DNA of 64,000 bases. It comes from Plasmopara viticola. Taxonomy: Eukaryota; Oomycota; Peronosporomycetes; Peronosporales; Peronosporaceae. The translations under genes and the position numbers were made by a program. Positions within the stretch are counted from its first letter, which is position 1. Each line of letters starts with the position of its first letter. Under the pieces are notes generated by a model that was not told the origin of the DNA, ran no database searches, and was given only the letters and a program-made list of their open reading frames with translations. The DNA is taken from positions 186,001 through 250,000 of the forward strand of contig MBPM02000061.1 of assembly GCA_001695595.3 (NCBI GenBank), written 5' to 3'. Positions 44,474 to 57,012 of this stretch are shown piece by piece.

Positions 44474-47400
44474 AGTCTCTGCTGCCATCGATCTTGTCGG
44501 CGTAAAGAACGGCCTTAGTTGCAAGCAATTATACACCGGCTGCACTCAATACTTTGCTGTGGCATGGCAATAAACAGGGAGGCCACTTTCGAATGAATGT
44601 ATGAACGATACTCAGATTATAATATAAAAGCAGCTGCTTTCGTACCAAATGGTCTATGAGGTAGCTTCCCACAAAGTACTAAGGGCACATACATTTAAAC
44701 TAAGCGTCCTGTATTTCCATATCTTGTTATTGTTCGGGGTACTGCGTTTGTAGCTTTATCAATAGTGATTCCTTCTCATGCCAGAGCGGTCTTAAAATCT
44801 ATCAAATTTTTATTCAATTTCATGTAACGTATCCTTAACACGTCATTAAGTATATGCGAGGTAAGGGATATTCGGAATAAAAAAGTTAGGAGTCTGCGTG
44901 ACAATGCCACATCTACCACTTGAGGAGAAACAGTTGAGGTTTTTTTGTCGTCGACAATGTCTTTAATTTAGTCTATGTGGCACTGTCGTCATTTTGACGA
45001 CGATGTTATTCATGATTAAGAAATGCATACTTATCAATGGAATAGACTATTGTATGCTTCCTTACCAGAAGAGAGTTTCAAAATCAAGATATTTGAGTGA
45101 ATGAAATAAGAAACCAGATGAAGTAAAGAATTTTGATAGCCTGTGGGATGGTTATAATAGATGGCTGGAAGCCACTGGTAAGGCTACAGCAAGAAAAGGA
45201 TTCCTAAGACTTCTACATTTCACACTACTTCCTAACTTTTACCAACTAACACTTCTCCTCCATCACCGACTTCGCTCCGTTCGCCCTCAAAACCTTGTCC
45301 GACGACTAAGCTTCCTCCGCGACTATACATATTCTTTTTGTGTGCTGTTATTGGCCCTAGCACGCATATTACACATCAACTATAACGTTACCTATACATT
45401 TTTGTGGGAATTGTTAGAAGCAAGGCTCCATTTATCGATCGTCAAATGTTCAATAATGATGACACCAGTTTTCCTGTACACAAGATCCACTCGCAAGCCT
45501 ACACAAGTCGACTAATGTAGGAAGGCACGTTAAAAAAGGTGCTGTGCAAGGGCACCAGACTATGAAAAAAGGGCGTGTCGCGAACAGAGATGCACGAGCT
45601 AAAATGTCGTCGGCACACCTTCAACGATCTTTTAAACAGATTTTCTGTGGTGTAGTAGTAAATAACTCCCTTCATTTTATTTAGTGTTAAGGAGTTTCTA
45701 TCAGTGTAAATGTCGAACGAAGACTCATCCGCGTAGAAGTGATAATATCCGACTTATACTTGTCGCACTCAGCGATGAATGGCATTGTAGTTAAGGACAA
45801 GAAACATGTTTGCTTTTCAAAAAGTGGCCTCCCATTTTCTACACCATCAGGTTTTTAGCGTTTACGTTTGATCTCCCCCAATCTGTACTTCGACCAGCAC
45901 TGTCAGTTGTATTGCACCTTTTGTTTCAGCACGGAAGATTCAAAGTTGCGGTGTCGACTTCCTTCCGCTTACTTTTTGGCTCATGTCCTCAAGTTCTAAA
46001 ATTAGCTATTGATTTTTTAACGGTTAAAATGCATAAAAGAACTGCAAAAATGTTACAAATTCCTGCGCATGGCTACCGCAAATTTGCTTGCCGTTTGACT
46101 CGGTACAACGACAAGAGCAGCAAGCTGGCGAATGGGTTGGTCAATGCAATAGGCAACTACCGATGAAGGTGAACTTTGAGTGTCAGAGAAATTAGTTGAG
46201 CAATTACTCAATCACGTCGCCCAAGGATTAAATATTGAGATGGCTTTGTTAATTTAAGTGTTTTTACTGTAAAAAAAGAGTTTTGACAGGTTAGTTTAGT
46301 CTTTGGTATCTCTCCGTAATGAGATCTACCGAATTGCAATTTCGTAAGAAGAAGCCTTAGTTCTGTACGATAGGATAAAAACCAAGACCCAAATTGGCAT
46401 CTTGATCAAGCAATGTCAAAGGCCGATAACTCTTAGGGCTCGAGTGAGAGTCGCTATCGAATAGCAACCAGAGAAAGCCACGGTGCTAAAATTTGGTCAT
46501 TCGACCCTTCTGTAATTGAGCTGTGGAACATTATTCAGACCTATGTTCGCTGAGTCGCTAAAAGCTTATGATATTTACAGGCAATTCATCTGAACAGGGA
46601 GGTTTCCTACGGGCAGTGTAATTAATAGCACATACAAAGATTGGCCAAAAGCGGCGCATCATGCATAGCAGCGTGAGTCAACGATAGCTTTAGAATGCTT
46701 TGTCGAAGAATAGCTTGTTTCCTAGGTCAAAGTGCTGATGTTTGACCAAAGATTGGCGAGAACCAAATTAATAAGCGGTATAGCTAACTGACGATGGATA
46801 GAGTATTGTAGTTGAATTTTTAGACAATTCCAAAGGCGTGTCAACCGACGGAATGGAAAGCTTCATTGTGGCGCAATGGGCAGCTGAATATACATTTAAC
46901 GACTGCGTACGAGACTTGACTCCATGTCAAAGTGTTGAATACTATTGTGGTCAGTAAATTGTCAACAATTAACTGGATTAAGTATGGCGGGACATGTCAA
47001 GCTAATGCCGAGCTGAAGTCCCGATACAAAAACTTTTACGCAATCACGAAAAGAAGGTGCCTTGGTTGAATGGCAGTCGTTCGCTTACGCTGTGTACATT
47101 TCTGGTATGTATAATTACGGTCACATCAATTATGCTCGTCAAGCTAGCATTTTTAGTCAAGAAAAGCCGCAAGATGTTTCAGATTTCAAAACAGCTGACA
47201 TCAAACAGTGTAATACTGGAGCAGCCAGGTCGAACTCTTGAAAAGATGCGAATGAGTAGAAATAACTATGCGGACGAAGCTAAACTTTTACTGGAACATG
47301 GTCAAAAGCTTCATACGTATGTACCAATAGATGCTCGGATGAGCAGAAAAGTCGCCATAAATAGTCATCACAGATGAGAGAATTACCAACCCGTTTTATC

Positions 47401-50400
47401 GTAAACCTGGATGTTTCAGCCGACAAAAATATATTTAGTTGAGGCTGATAGTTTTAGTGAAATGCTTAGTGAGGCCGCATTCATGAAAACGATTTTTTGG
47501 TCCAAAATTGGATTTACAGTCGTAATTAAATTGCCTAGGATCAGGTGGATAGCAGAGTCCTGAAAACGTCAGGGAAGTGCCTGTATCTATCGTCTGGGCA
47601 CACCGATCCGTACATCACAATCAAAAAGATGCTCTGGTTGGTAAGCACGGCCAAATGTCGATAAATGAGTCTGTTTAAATGCTATTTACGTCACGAGTAC
47701 GTTGGAAAGAATGTGCTTTATAGAAGATTAGCGCTACACAATTACGAGGTTAATACTCAGTAAAGGGCGATTAAGACCGGAAGGGACAGGCATGTGCAAC
47801 GGCAGCATCGAAAAACTAGTAGTTCCTTCTACCAACTGTTGTTCTAGCTCGAATTTAAAAAGCTAAGTGATTAGAAGAAGATCTTGATAGTGTTACAGAA
47901 TTGGCTTGTATAGCCCATTCGCATTGAGTTAAGCTATCCCTAAGGCCCAGATCTTCTGTCGAGAAATGAAAGCGAGAATTTAGGGATGCATCCGCATCAG
48001 GTCTTAAGGCTCAAACGGAATTACAAGAGTCGTTAACACTATTCTATACTGCTGGGGTCTTCCGCGAAAGTACTAAGCCCTGGAAACCAAAGCACGGTAT
48101 TCTAAAGAAGCTGACGAATAAAAAGTATGTGAAACGAAATTTTGAGGAAGTCGTGATTGACCGTCAGTATCATAAAATAAAAAAAAATAAGTTCAGCTTA
48201 TAACAACAAACTGGGCCTACTCAAATTTCTCCAATATTGGTGGTGCATGGCTAAAATAGGCTTGGCATCTGTCTAAAGTATCTTGAAGCATTGTATTTGA
48301 GCTGCACTCGTATCAGAACGAGTATTGGCAACAAGATGATCGGTACTGCAGTAATTTGCCAAAGTCGCAAGGTGTTCAAAAGATGCTTTGACCAAAAGAT
48401 GAAGTTCGGATTCGCTTCAACCGCAGCTGATTGCTCTAGCGGCCAAAACAGTCGACGCACTTAAAAAAATCACGCCCCATCATCTTTTCCGCATCGCAAA
48501 TCAAAAATACTGAAATTACTACGGCAATAATCGCTGACGTGGTAGCAGCGACAGAAGTGCATCCAGGCGCTTCATCGTTCTCCTTGTGGCGATGTGCGAG
48601 GTCATGCTGCCATTGGGCAATCTTCGGTTGTAAATTTTAATACTGTAACGAAGTATCGCAATTAGACTTAGTATAAAGGATTTCAAATACATGCTGTACC
48701 TTTTAATGCGTTATATTCTTACATGGATGCAGCACTTTTGATTAGCTCAGTACCTAAATGATCCTATAGTGAACTTGACTTGGGGCTACTTTTGCCCATA
48801 GAGGAGCGCCTAAGCTTCATACAGGCAGGGACAATTTCGCACATGAATTCGCAGGCGCCAAAATCCGACAAGGCGAATGCAGCGTTTCTTGCATCATCTT
48901 CCATTCATGGCAGCACATCCTCACTCGGCATCATACCGTCAGGTACTGGAAAAAAGCAACAAGATGCAGAAAGATTCAGTGGTCATGGGGTAGAAGAGTA
49001 TAGAAATAATCAAGTTTTTCTCACGACCCATTTTCTTGAGGGACTTAAAAAGTGCAAAAGAGAAAATATAAATAAATGGCTTCGATAAATAGATTGTTGG
49101 ATAGCTGAAGCTGATTAAATCGCCTTTTGCAAATCTGCTTAATCAATGCGACTTCGGATTAACAGTGATGTCACGCAATTTCTTACATACATGATGAAAC
49201 AAGCTCGAAGTGTTATCGTGCTGTCATCAAGCGCCGGAAATTTAATTTCCCAAGGAAAAAAATCCGGGACTGGCTGGCGCTTAAACTCGTTCAAAATATA
49301 CTGTATGCTCCCGAGAAGGAAGACGCTTCGACACGAACATGTCAAAGATGAACGTAGGTGAAGCATCACTGTCCAAGAATTAACGCATTCAGTAACCTAT
49401 GGACCAGATCTACGAATTAGCAAGAGCCGTACTCTATACTGCAGATTTTAGATTTGAATACCGAACGATTTTAAGTTCGTTAAATTAAGACACAGTATTA
49501 TGAGCAAAGCACGTAAGCCTTGCCCCTGTCGTTGAATAGAGTTAAAATTTTGAAGATGACGATTCCGGTGCGTCGTTCCGAAATTAAGCAGGTCATCTTT
49601 TTACCAATTCATTAAGTACTTCCGTTTGATAGCAGTACGGCTCTGCTGCACAAACCGGTATTGACGCCAGCTTTAGCGCATTAAGCTGCAAAGTGTCAAA
49701 ATTTTGAAGCGAATTTCGACTCGCTAGTCTCTTGCAATACGTCTTCGGATAGCTTACCTGGAAAGCCAGAGCGGCAAGATTTAGGGCGCGATATCATCAT
49801 AATTACGAATAATTTGCAACGATTACAATCCTATGTTAGTGACTGTCTGAAGTAAGAGATGCAATTTTAGCTCTAAATGTTCATCTCCGTGCAAAATAGA
49901 GAGAATTTCGTGGTTGTTGTGAAGGGCTAAATGTATCTAAACACACGACCCAATGTAACTGCCTAGAACTTCTTGAGTCACAAATCGCTTGAATTGTGTT
50001 CTTCGGTTTCTCCACCAGACCGCTATAGGCAATAGGGATCAGACAACAACAACAAAAAGAAGTGGAGTAGTGAAAGGAAGATTGACTTGCCACTTTCGAC
50101 GAGGATTTGGGCAAGCTACGAAAGCAACGATGGCATGGGACGGCAAGGCAAGCGCAACGCAGAAAAATTGCAAAGAATTGAGACTGCAGAGAGAGGCTTA
50201 ACTCGAAGAACAACATACAACTAGGGCTTGCGCGGTGTCGTGAAGCCAGGAGAGTGTACAGTCAAAGGCAACTTAAGTAGTGAATTTCTTGACATGACTT
50301 GTGAGTCAAAAATCAAAACGTTTTGACTGAATTTTGCGCTACTGAGCCGTGCAAAATGTTGGAGATATCACGTTTCAAGCTTAGTAGGCTCACGTTTTAT

Positions 50401-52313
50401 GATGTCTACACCCACTTCAGAACTTAATTGTTATAAACAGTATGATGTAGATAAAAATAGAAGTGTTTTGTGGACATATAGTATCCCATCAGTTAGCCAA
50501 AGATTCGTGCCACAGTATAGAGATTATCGCTTCATATATACCACCCAGAAAATGTACTGTTCGAATGCTATCAGGGACTTATTAAACTTGAGCGCAGATT
50601 ACTAAATCTATCTTTTTCCTTTGCTTTACAATATATGCCTGCAGCACACGGTGGCGAAGAGAACCCCATCAAAAGACCATTAACTAAAATACGAAAGACA
50701 TATGCAGAACAGACCCAATGAACCCAATCTAGCATTGCTATATGAGGATGCCTCATTTCTGGAGGCTATTGAGAAATGATATGGCCAATTTAGAGCTTTT
50801 CAACAAGCAGCCATCCGATTGGCAAATTTAGTTACGCATGACGTTCGGCAGATTCGTGGGTCGACGCAATTGTGTCAGTCTTTTGCAATCTCATCTATTG
50901 CCGACGAGTTATGAGAAGCCTCCGCCTATGACAAGGACATTCGTCTTCGTTCGAGTTAGCAGGGCGTTCGCGCTCTGCACATTGCTACGGAAACTGCCGA
51001 AGAAGAGGCCACAATACTCGAACGTGTCCTGAGCGCGCAGTGTCTCGAGCAGCGTGTGCTCCTGCAATTTACACCCCATTTCTCCCGTGCATGCATGTGT
51101 CACATCATCATATGTTACGATTTCGTCGAGTCATTCAATCCTTGATCAAATGACTCACAATCGCGGAATAGTCACAAATGTACCACTTTCACACTTAGTC
51201 CTAACTCTATGTTTAATAGCTAATGATGGTCGATATACTGATAAGTTGCTACACAAATCACCGCTCTCGCGACAACTTGAACAACAAGAAAGATGTTTAT
51301 CACCTTGCGAATGATTGTGTATAGATGTCAGGTGGAACCGAGTAAGGGATTCAATCCAAATACACTCCGGGGAATATTTAAATAGTTTTGTAGCCAAGAA
51401 GGTGGGTTTAGTAATTACTATTTCGACGGAGCAGCAGTCTATAGATTATTCTTTTCTGCTGCGCTCGCAGTAGAAATAACCTTTTGCCGACGATAACAGC
51501 AAAACTTCTCGTCTTAGGACTCCATGTTGTGTGATTTGACAACATGCACGTCCACCAGGACACAATTTTGTAAACCTGCCACGCTAAAGGGCACGCTCAT
51601 AAAATCGAAGCATCGCTCATAGCCGACGAGCCTACTAACAACGATTATCTCCTGCATACCGTCACTAACGCAGCTTGGCAATTGTCCTTCTGGAGTACTA
51701 CCTTGTCGCAAGGCCATGCGTGCACGGTACACCACCCCGTTCAGGTGTACTGTTGGGGTTTGAAACTGCAGTCATTGCTGCCCACTGTACTACCGCCCAT
51801 TCGGGAGCGAACACCAATTAAACTATTCATAGCTGCAGGGCCTTAATTGTGTACGCCTCGTCTTCTACTATATTAATACCCCCAATTGCTCTTATTCCAC
51901 CCACAATAAGCCAAGCAGCTCGCGAGTGCCAAAGCGTTACATATCGTATGCGCAGCCCAGATGAATGATTTGTTAGCGTTAGTGATATTTGCCGACAACG
52001 TTGGCATAGTAGCTAGTATCGGCTTTTCTTTTCAGCCCGTTCGGTTTTCAAGTATTGTTTACTATACCTCACTCGAACACTATCACTTGTTTTCCTCCCA
52101 TCTTGTCTTTTCTACGAGCTTGCTATTTTCGCAAGCGGTTCGGCCCTTGTTGCACAATTTCTTGTCAAATCAAACTGCTTCACCTGGCACCACGTGCTGT
52201 CGTTGAGGGCGGACCCTGCCAATAACTGACTGTCTAGGTTGTACGGTACCCCAGCTTCTCGACGACTCCTATTGCGTCGCGTTGTAGACGCTCAAGACGG
52301 TGCTCAGCCATCG
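44474..52313. other. gene-poor spacer
   Basis: About 7.8 kb without a supportable gene. It includes a retroelement-like repeat at 45150-45330 and unrecognised frames at 45810-46166 (118 codons), 47057-47377 (106 codons with one hydrophobic segment) and 48780-49088 (102 codons). None has a paralogue or domain that I recognise. Confidence 0.45.
45150..45330. repeat. dispersed repeat related to 7.8 kb
   Basis: AGATGGCTGGAAGCCACTGG through CTTCCTCCGCGAC parallels about 7810-7995 with many differences. Probably old LTR remnants. Confidence 0.4.
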
Positions 52314-55300
52314 ATGTTCCACTCCCTGACTGCACCAAGCAGCGTCGTGGTTCCGTCCTCTTTGGTCATGAATGGCTCGTCCCTGAGGCGACCGAAGACG
52401 CCCCGCACCCTGCTCGTGGTTTTCAAACTCGCGCTCTTTGCGTCTCCTGTCGCGGCCACAATCTGTACAAATGCCAGCACTTTATTTAAAGGTGAGTTGG
52501 ACGCGACCGCTATCGTGTACGATGGCAGTTGCAATGTTCGCACCTTTCAGGTTTCCAAGACCGCGGAAGTTACTCAGAGTCTCAATTTATCGAATTTAAA
52601 TATCGAAGGCGTCAGTAGCTACCCTCGCGTGCATCAATTGTAAGAGACGGGCAAGTGCGATTCAAAGAGTTATTATCAGTGAACTCACATGAGATTGTCT
52701 TGTAGAATACTTAACAATAATCAACTCGAGACGTTTGCACCTGCTGACGCGGACGACGACATGAAATTCTTGTACGTGATCGATAACAAGGAACGCAAGG
52801 ATATGAAACTCTAATCTGTTGCTGCAACAGGGAGTTGGCGAGTAATTCCATCACATCCTTATCGAGTTTTCGCTTTCCACGGCGATTAACTTATCTTGAT
52901 TTGAGCCAAAACTCGATCTCGACACTGTCGTCGTTCCCACCCTGGCCAGAAGCAGGGGAGCTTCAGACGTTGTTGTTAAATGGAAACTCGCTTAGCTCTG
53001 TGAGCGTCAATACTTTTACGACATTGGTCGCACTGCAGTCTTTGTATGTGAAAATGGACAAGAAGACTTCTTGGCTTTAACTTGCTAACGCTCTGTGGTC
53101 TTACAGATCATTGTCAAATACAGGCATTTCCAATCTCGATAAAATTCTGCTACCATTCTCACTGCGTTCACTATCAATGAGCAACAATCTATTCACAAGC
53201 GCGTCTACAACCTTTGTCAATTTACCGACGGCATTGCATTATCTGTGCGTACAAATATTGTTCCACCTGCCAATAATTTGTACTCACATTACTGTGTGCC
53301 TTTTTTTCCCGAAAGCGATCTAAGTAATAACTTACTCACCGACTTTCCAGCCATCGTCTCTTCACTCACGACACTTGTGGAATTGTACGTACAGCCATGT
53401 TTGTTCCATCAATCCTTTTTTATCCTTTCCTTTTTTTGGTCAGGAATCTCGAATCAAATGGAATCAAGAAAATCACTCGCGTGACTTTTGCTTCAACACT
53501 TCGAAAAATCTATATAAACGACAATCCACTGTCAACGATTGAAATTTGCCGCTCCGACGTGAGCATGTTTCAAAGTCTGTCCAAATTTGTCGTGCCATCG
53601 TCCGTCATGAGCACGTGTGGGAATTCCAAGGCCAAAAGCGAGAAAATCAAGGGTGTCTACTTCTGCGTATTAGAGGACGACGATTGTGACGTCGCATCCT
53701 CCGCCGACTCACGCAGTGGAAGCTTGGATAGTTCCACTTGTTCTAGCTCGAGCAGTGCCGTTTCAGAAATTCACACAGACTCTCTTTTTTCGGCCAAATC
53801 GATTGGCATTATTGGTGGCATGTTTTTTATCATTGGTCTGGTGGCAAGCTCGTTGGTGTTTGGATTGATCTGGCACAAACAAGGCAAGAAGGGACGGGAC
53901 GACTTGTTGCATGGCGTGGCGAGAAAAGGCAATCAAGGGTCTCAACCTGGAAGCAGTGAAGGTAACTCATTTGTGTTTACATCCAGTGGAAAGCGAGGAT
54001 TGGGCACGAATCTATTCGATGCCGATGGCAAGCTTGGCAGCAATAATATGTACGAAGACAGTAGGTCAAAAACACCGGGGGAAGACGCAGCGTGGAGTGT
54101 GTACGAGAGTCCGTTTGACACTTATTACCCCGTCGCTCTTTTGGAATCGAGTGCAAAGAATAGCAGCATTTTTGGGGCGAGCACAGTTTCACTTCAAGCG
54201 CGGAGTAAGATCAAGAGCAAAATTGATTTAGACGATCTCCTCGTGTTTGAAATCCCACCTGAAGAGATCCAGATGCGGCATGCACTTAACATATCAATGT
54301 CCAAGATGAAGAGTAAGGCTGCTTTGGCGTTAAGTAGTGCGGGCGTCGGGAGTGTACGCAAAGTGGATACGGCTCTTTTTCTAGCAGACTACCAAGGTTA
54401 CAAGGTCGTGATACAAGCGCTCATGCGGTGTAAAAAACGCCTTGAACTTCGCTTTGTCGAGCAAATTCGTCTTGCTGCATCGCTTGACCATGCGTCCATC
54501 GTCCACTTTATTGGCGTCACGACTGGCTGCAGTACGACATTTAGTCGTCGACGAGGAAGCAGTGCAGCAGTTCCACTCAATCCGTACGCTAGTCACGGGT
54601 TGACGAATACTTTGAATGAGAGCAAGAGCAGATTTTCAAACATGGGCGCACCAGCGTGGCACTTGGGCGTTGTTTTCGAGTACATGCAACACGGTTCGCT
54701 TGCCTCCATGTTTGAAGCCGAGCGGCATCGCCGTGAAGGGAAAGGCGTTGACTCAAACAACAGCGTCGCGGTAGCCATTGGGAGTGGCAATGGGAATTTC
54801 TTTAGCTGGTATCCGGTCTTTGCCAACTCCAGCGCAGGTGTGAACGCGAATCCGAACGCCGATTGGCGCTGCAAATTATCGATTGCCTTGGATGTGGCCA
54901 TGGGGCTAGTCTACCTTCATGCCAACAATTATGCACATGGCAGCGTGTGTGCGCATAAAGTATTAGTGAATGAACAGGGAGAAGCGAAGCTGAGTGCGAT
55001 GGATGTTGTACTGGCGTCGGACCTCGTGCAGAGGAAGGATAAGGCGCCGTACGCGACGGCAGACTTCCGTGGCTCATTGCGAGAGAGCGCTCGATGGACG
55101 ATGCAAAAGATCTCGAGCATGCGCCCACAGGGTGCACCGAAAGCGACCAAGCAGCCAACCTCTGAAGATTTCCAGGCCAGTCGTCATGCAAACCATAGTA
55201 GAGAGAACGACGGAAGCAGGGCCAGCGAGGCCACATTGGACGGTCACAATAGCCCGATCGACTCACTCGAAGCGAGCAGGATTGCAGCAGCCTACTCGTT

Positions 55301-55691
55301 GGCTCAGCGTGACGACGTGTACGCCTTTGGCACGTTTTTGTGGGAACTTGACACGATGATTGCCGTTGAGGAGGATATGGCGAGTTGTCGCATTCCGACT
55401 GGCACTGGCGGCAGCTCGCAGCCGCTGACGTTTTCCGCCGATTGTCCAATGGAGCTCCAAAAGCTGGCGTGTCAATGCTGGCACGAAGTAGCGACCGAGC
55501 GTCCAAGTGCCATTGAAGTGCAAGAGGAACTCGTCCGGATGTTAGAAGGCCGTCTCACGACGATTGGCCAATTTCCACCCAACTGGACGCGACCTAGCTG
55601 CATAAGCATCACGAGCGGGCTTGGTAGCGACTTGTCATTTAACATGTCGAGTGCGCGTACCGAAAGAGGCGTGGCGCTGGCCGAACTCTAG
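52314..55691 (+). CDS. LRR receptor-like protein with pseudokinase domain, six exons
   Basis: Proposed join: 52314-52639, 52706-52771, 52831-53043, 53107-53244, 53316-53384, 53444-55691 (1019 residues). Introns are 59-71 nt, GT-AG, all in the same phase and each between LRR units, which is typical of modular LRR genes. A secretion signal (TLLVVFKLALFASPVAA) is best placed if translation starts at the second ATG, 52368. LRR pieces include LTYLDLSQNSIS and LQTLLLNGNSL. One membrane span (IIGGMFFIIGLVASSLVFGL, about residues 392-411) precedes a TKL-like kinase domain (about 54200-55560). The kinase has lost its key residues: VVIQ instead of VAIK (54414), AHGSVCAHKV instead of HRDLKxxN (about 54931-54960), SAMD instead of DFG. 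It likely signals without catalysis, as a scaffold or co-receptor. Confidence 0.85.
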
Positions 55692-57012
55692 CTCGCTTGT
55701 TTTTTTCTCGTATTTATTCGCTTCGAGATGCTGGAGCTCTACAACTTGAAGGGTGTGAATAGCATATCTCGACTTTCCAACCCGTGGTCCCGGGCGGTCG
55801 CATCAAAGGTGCTCTGTACGTTACAACTTGATCACTTTGTGCTTAGTTTTCGTGGATTCGGGGCGACGGCCACATGCGTGGATGAAGTTCGAACACTAAC
55901 ACCACGTGGTATCACATTATTCTACTATAAATTAGATCTTGCAAATGTCGCTATATTTCTGGTCACAAAATAGTAAAGCATTCACTAGCTGTGCTAACTA
56001 ATTGGCAAAGTCTTTTCTTTGGCAACATTTGTCACTCTTTAGAGTGCAAAGTTATAACGGCTTTAACAGCAGGTGACGTCAGTAATTTGGCGAATACGCA
56101 GCTGAAGCTGCAAGGTGGACAAACCGTCAAAAGAGCATGTTAACCACGACAAAGTGTACGATGAGATTTTATGCCAGATTATATATATTTTCTAGCTGAT
56201 ATAATGAATGATACAAGGAAGTTTAAAAGCCGTTACAGAGATCGGTCCGCTACGCACGCGCTAGTCCAACCGATTGCCGACTTCCTCATTACACTATGGG
56301 ATAGTGAGGCCCACCCACTGTAGACGTCGTTCACTTAGTGACCTGTATCCAATAGGTGTACGTCGTCGAGCGACTAGCCACAAGGTGGGTGGGTGTTCGG
56401 TGTAATTTGTTACGAAGTAATCAACTGAGAGCCTTTCCCCGCGGGATCATAACCAAGACCATACTAAACTCCCGCCTTTAGCAATCCCATAACAAAAAGT
56501 GAGCTCCATCCCTAACCTGCCTGTAAAACGTGTACTATGGCACCAAGAGTCACCGGCTCTGTGCTCACCACTCGTGCTCATAATATGGCAAGCATTGGAC
56601 TGGCGCTTTAGTAGAATGCAACGTCAACATTCGACCAGACAACACGAAAAGGCCATGTGGCCAAGCCAGTCGTATGCAATGCGGCTCGTCTTCGTCGTCG
56701 CAAGCTCTTATCCGCCGAGTAGACCGTCCCCCAGTCTCAATTAAGCGCACGACGGGCGATTGTGGTCTCATCGACTCGCGCCAAAGACTCGACCACCAGG
56801 ATGTGGCGCAGACCGCCGACACCAAATGAGAATGTCGGCCACCGGGCTGTGCCCGATGCGGCCTCCACGCCCCAGTCTCAGCGCGCTGGACACGGCACGA
56901 CTCTTGTCAACCTTGACGGTAGGATTGGTCATGCTGCCACCCACGCATTGAGCTCAGTCTTTGTCTCCTCGTAGTCTTCCTGCATCGGGCCAACATTGGC
57001 CACGACATTAGC
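55692..57012. other. intergenic and unresolved 5' region of the NT-C2 gene
   Basis: No separate gene supported. The missing first exon(s) of the downstream gene must lie here. A frame starting MWRRPPTPNENV (56801) ending before GTAGGA or GTAGTC is a candidate, but I could not join it convincingly. Confidence 0.4.

Noticed and set aside
48780..49088. 102-codon frame as a small effector
   Set aside because: No signal peptide and no EER or LWY motif.
54802..55506. 234-codon minus-strand frame
   Set aside because: Antisense shadow of the LRR pseudokinase exon; arginine- and serine-rich as expected from complementary codon bias.
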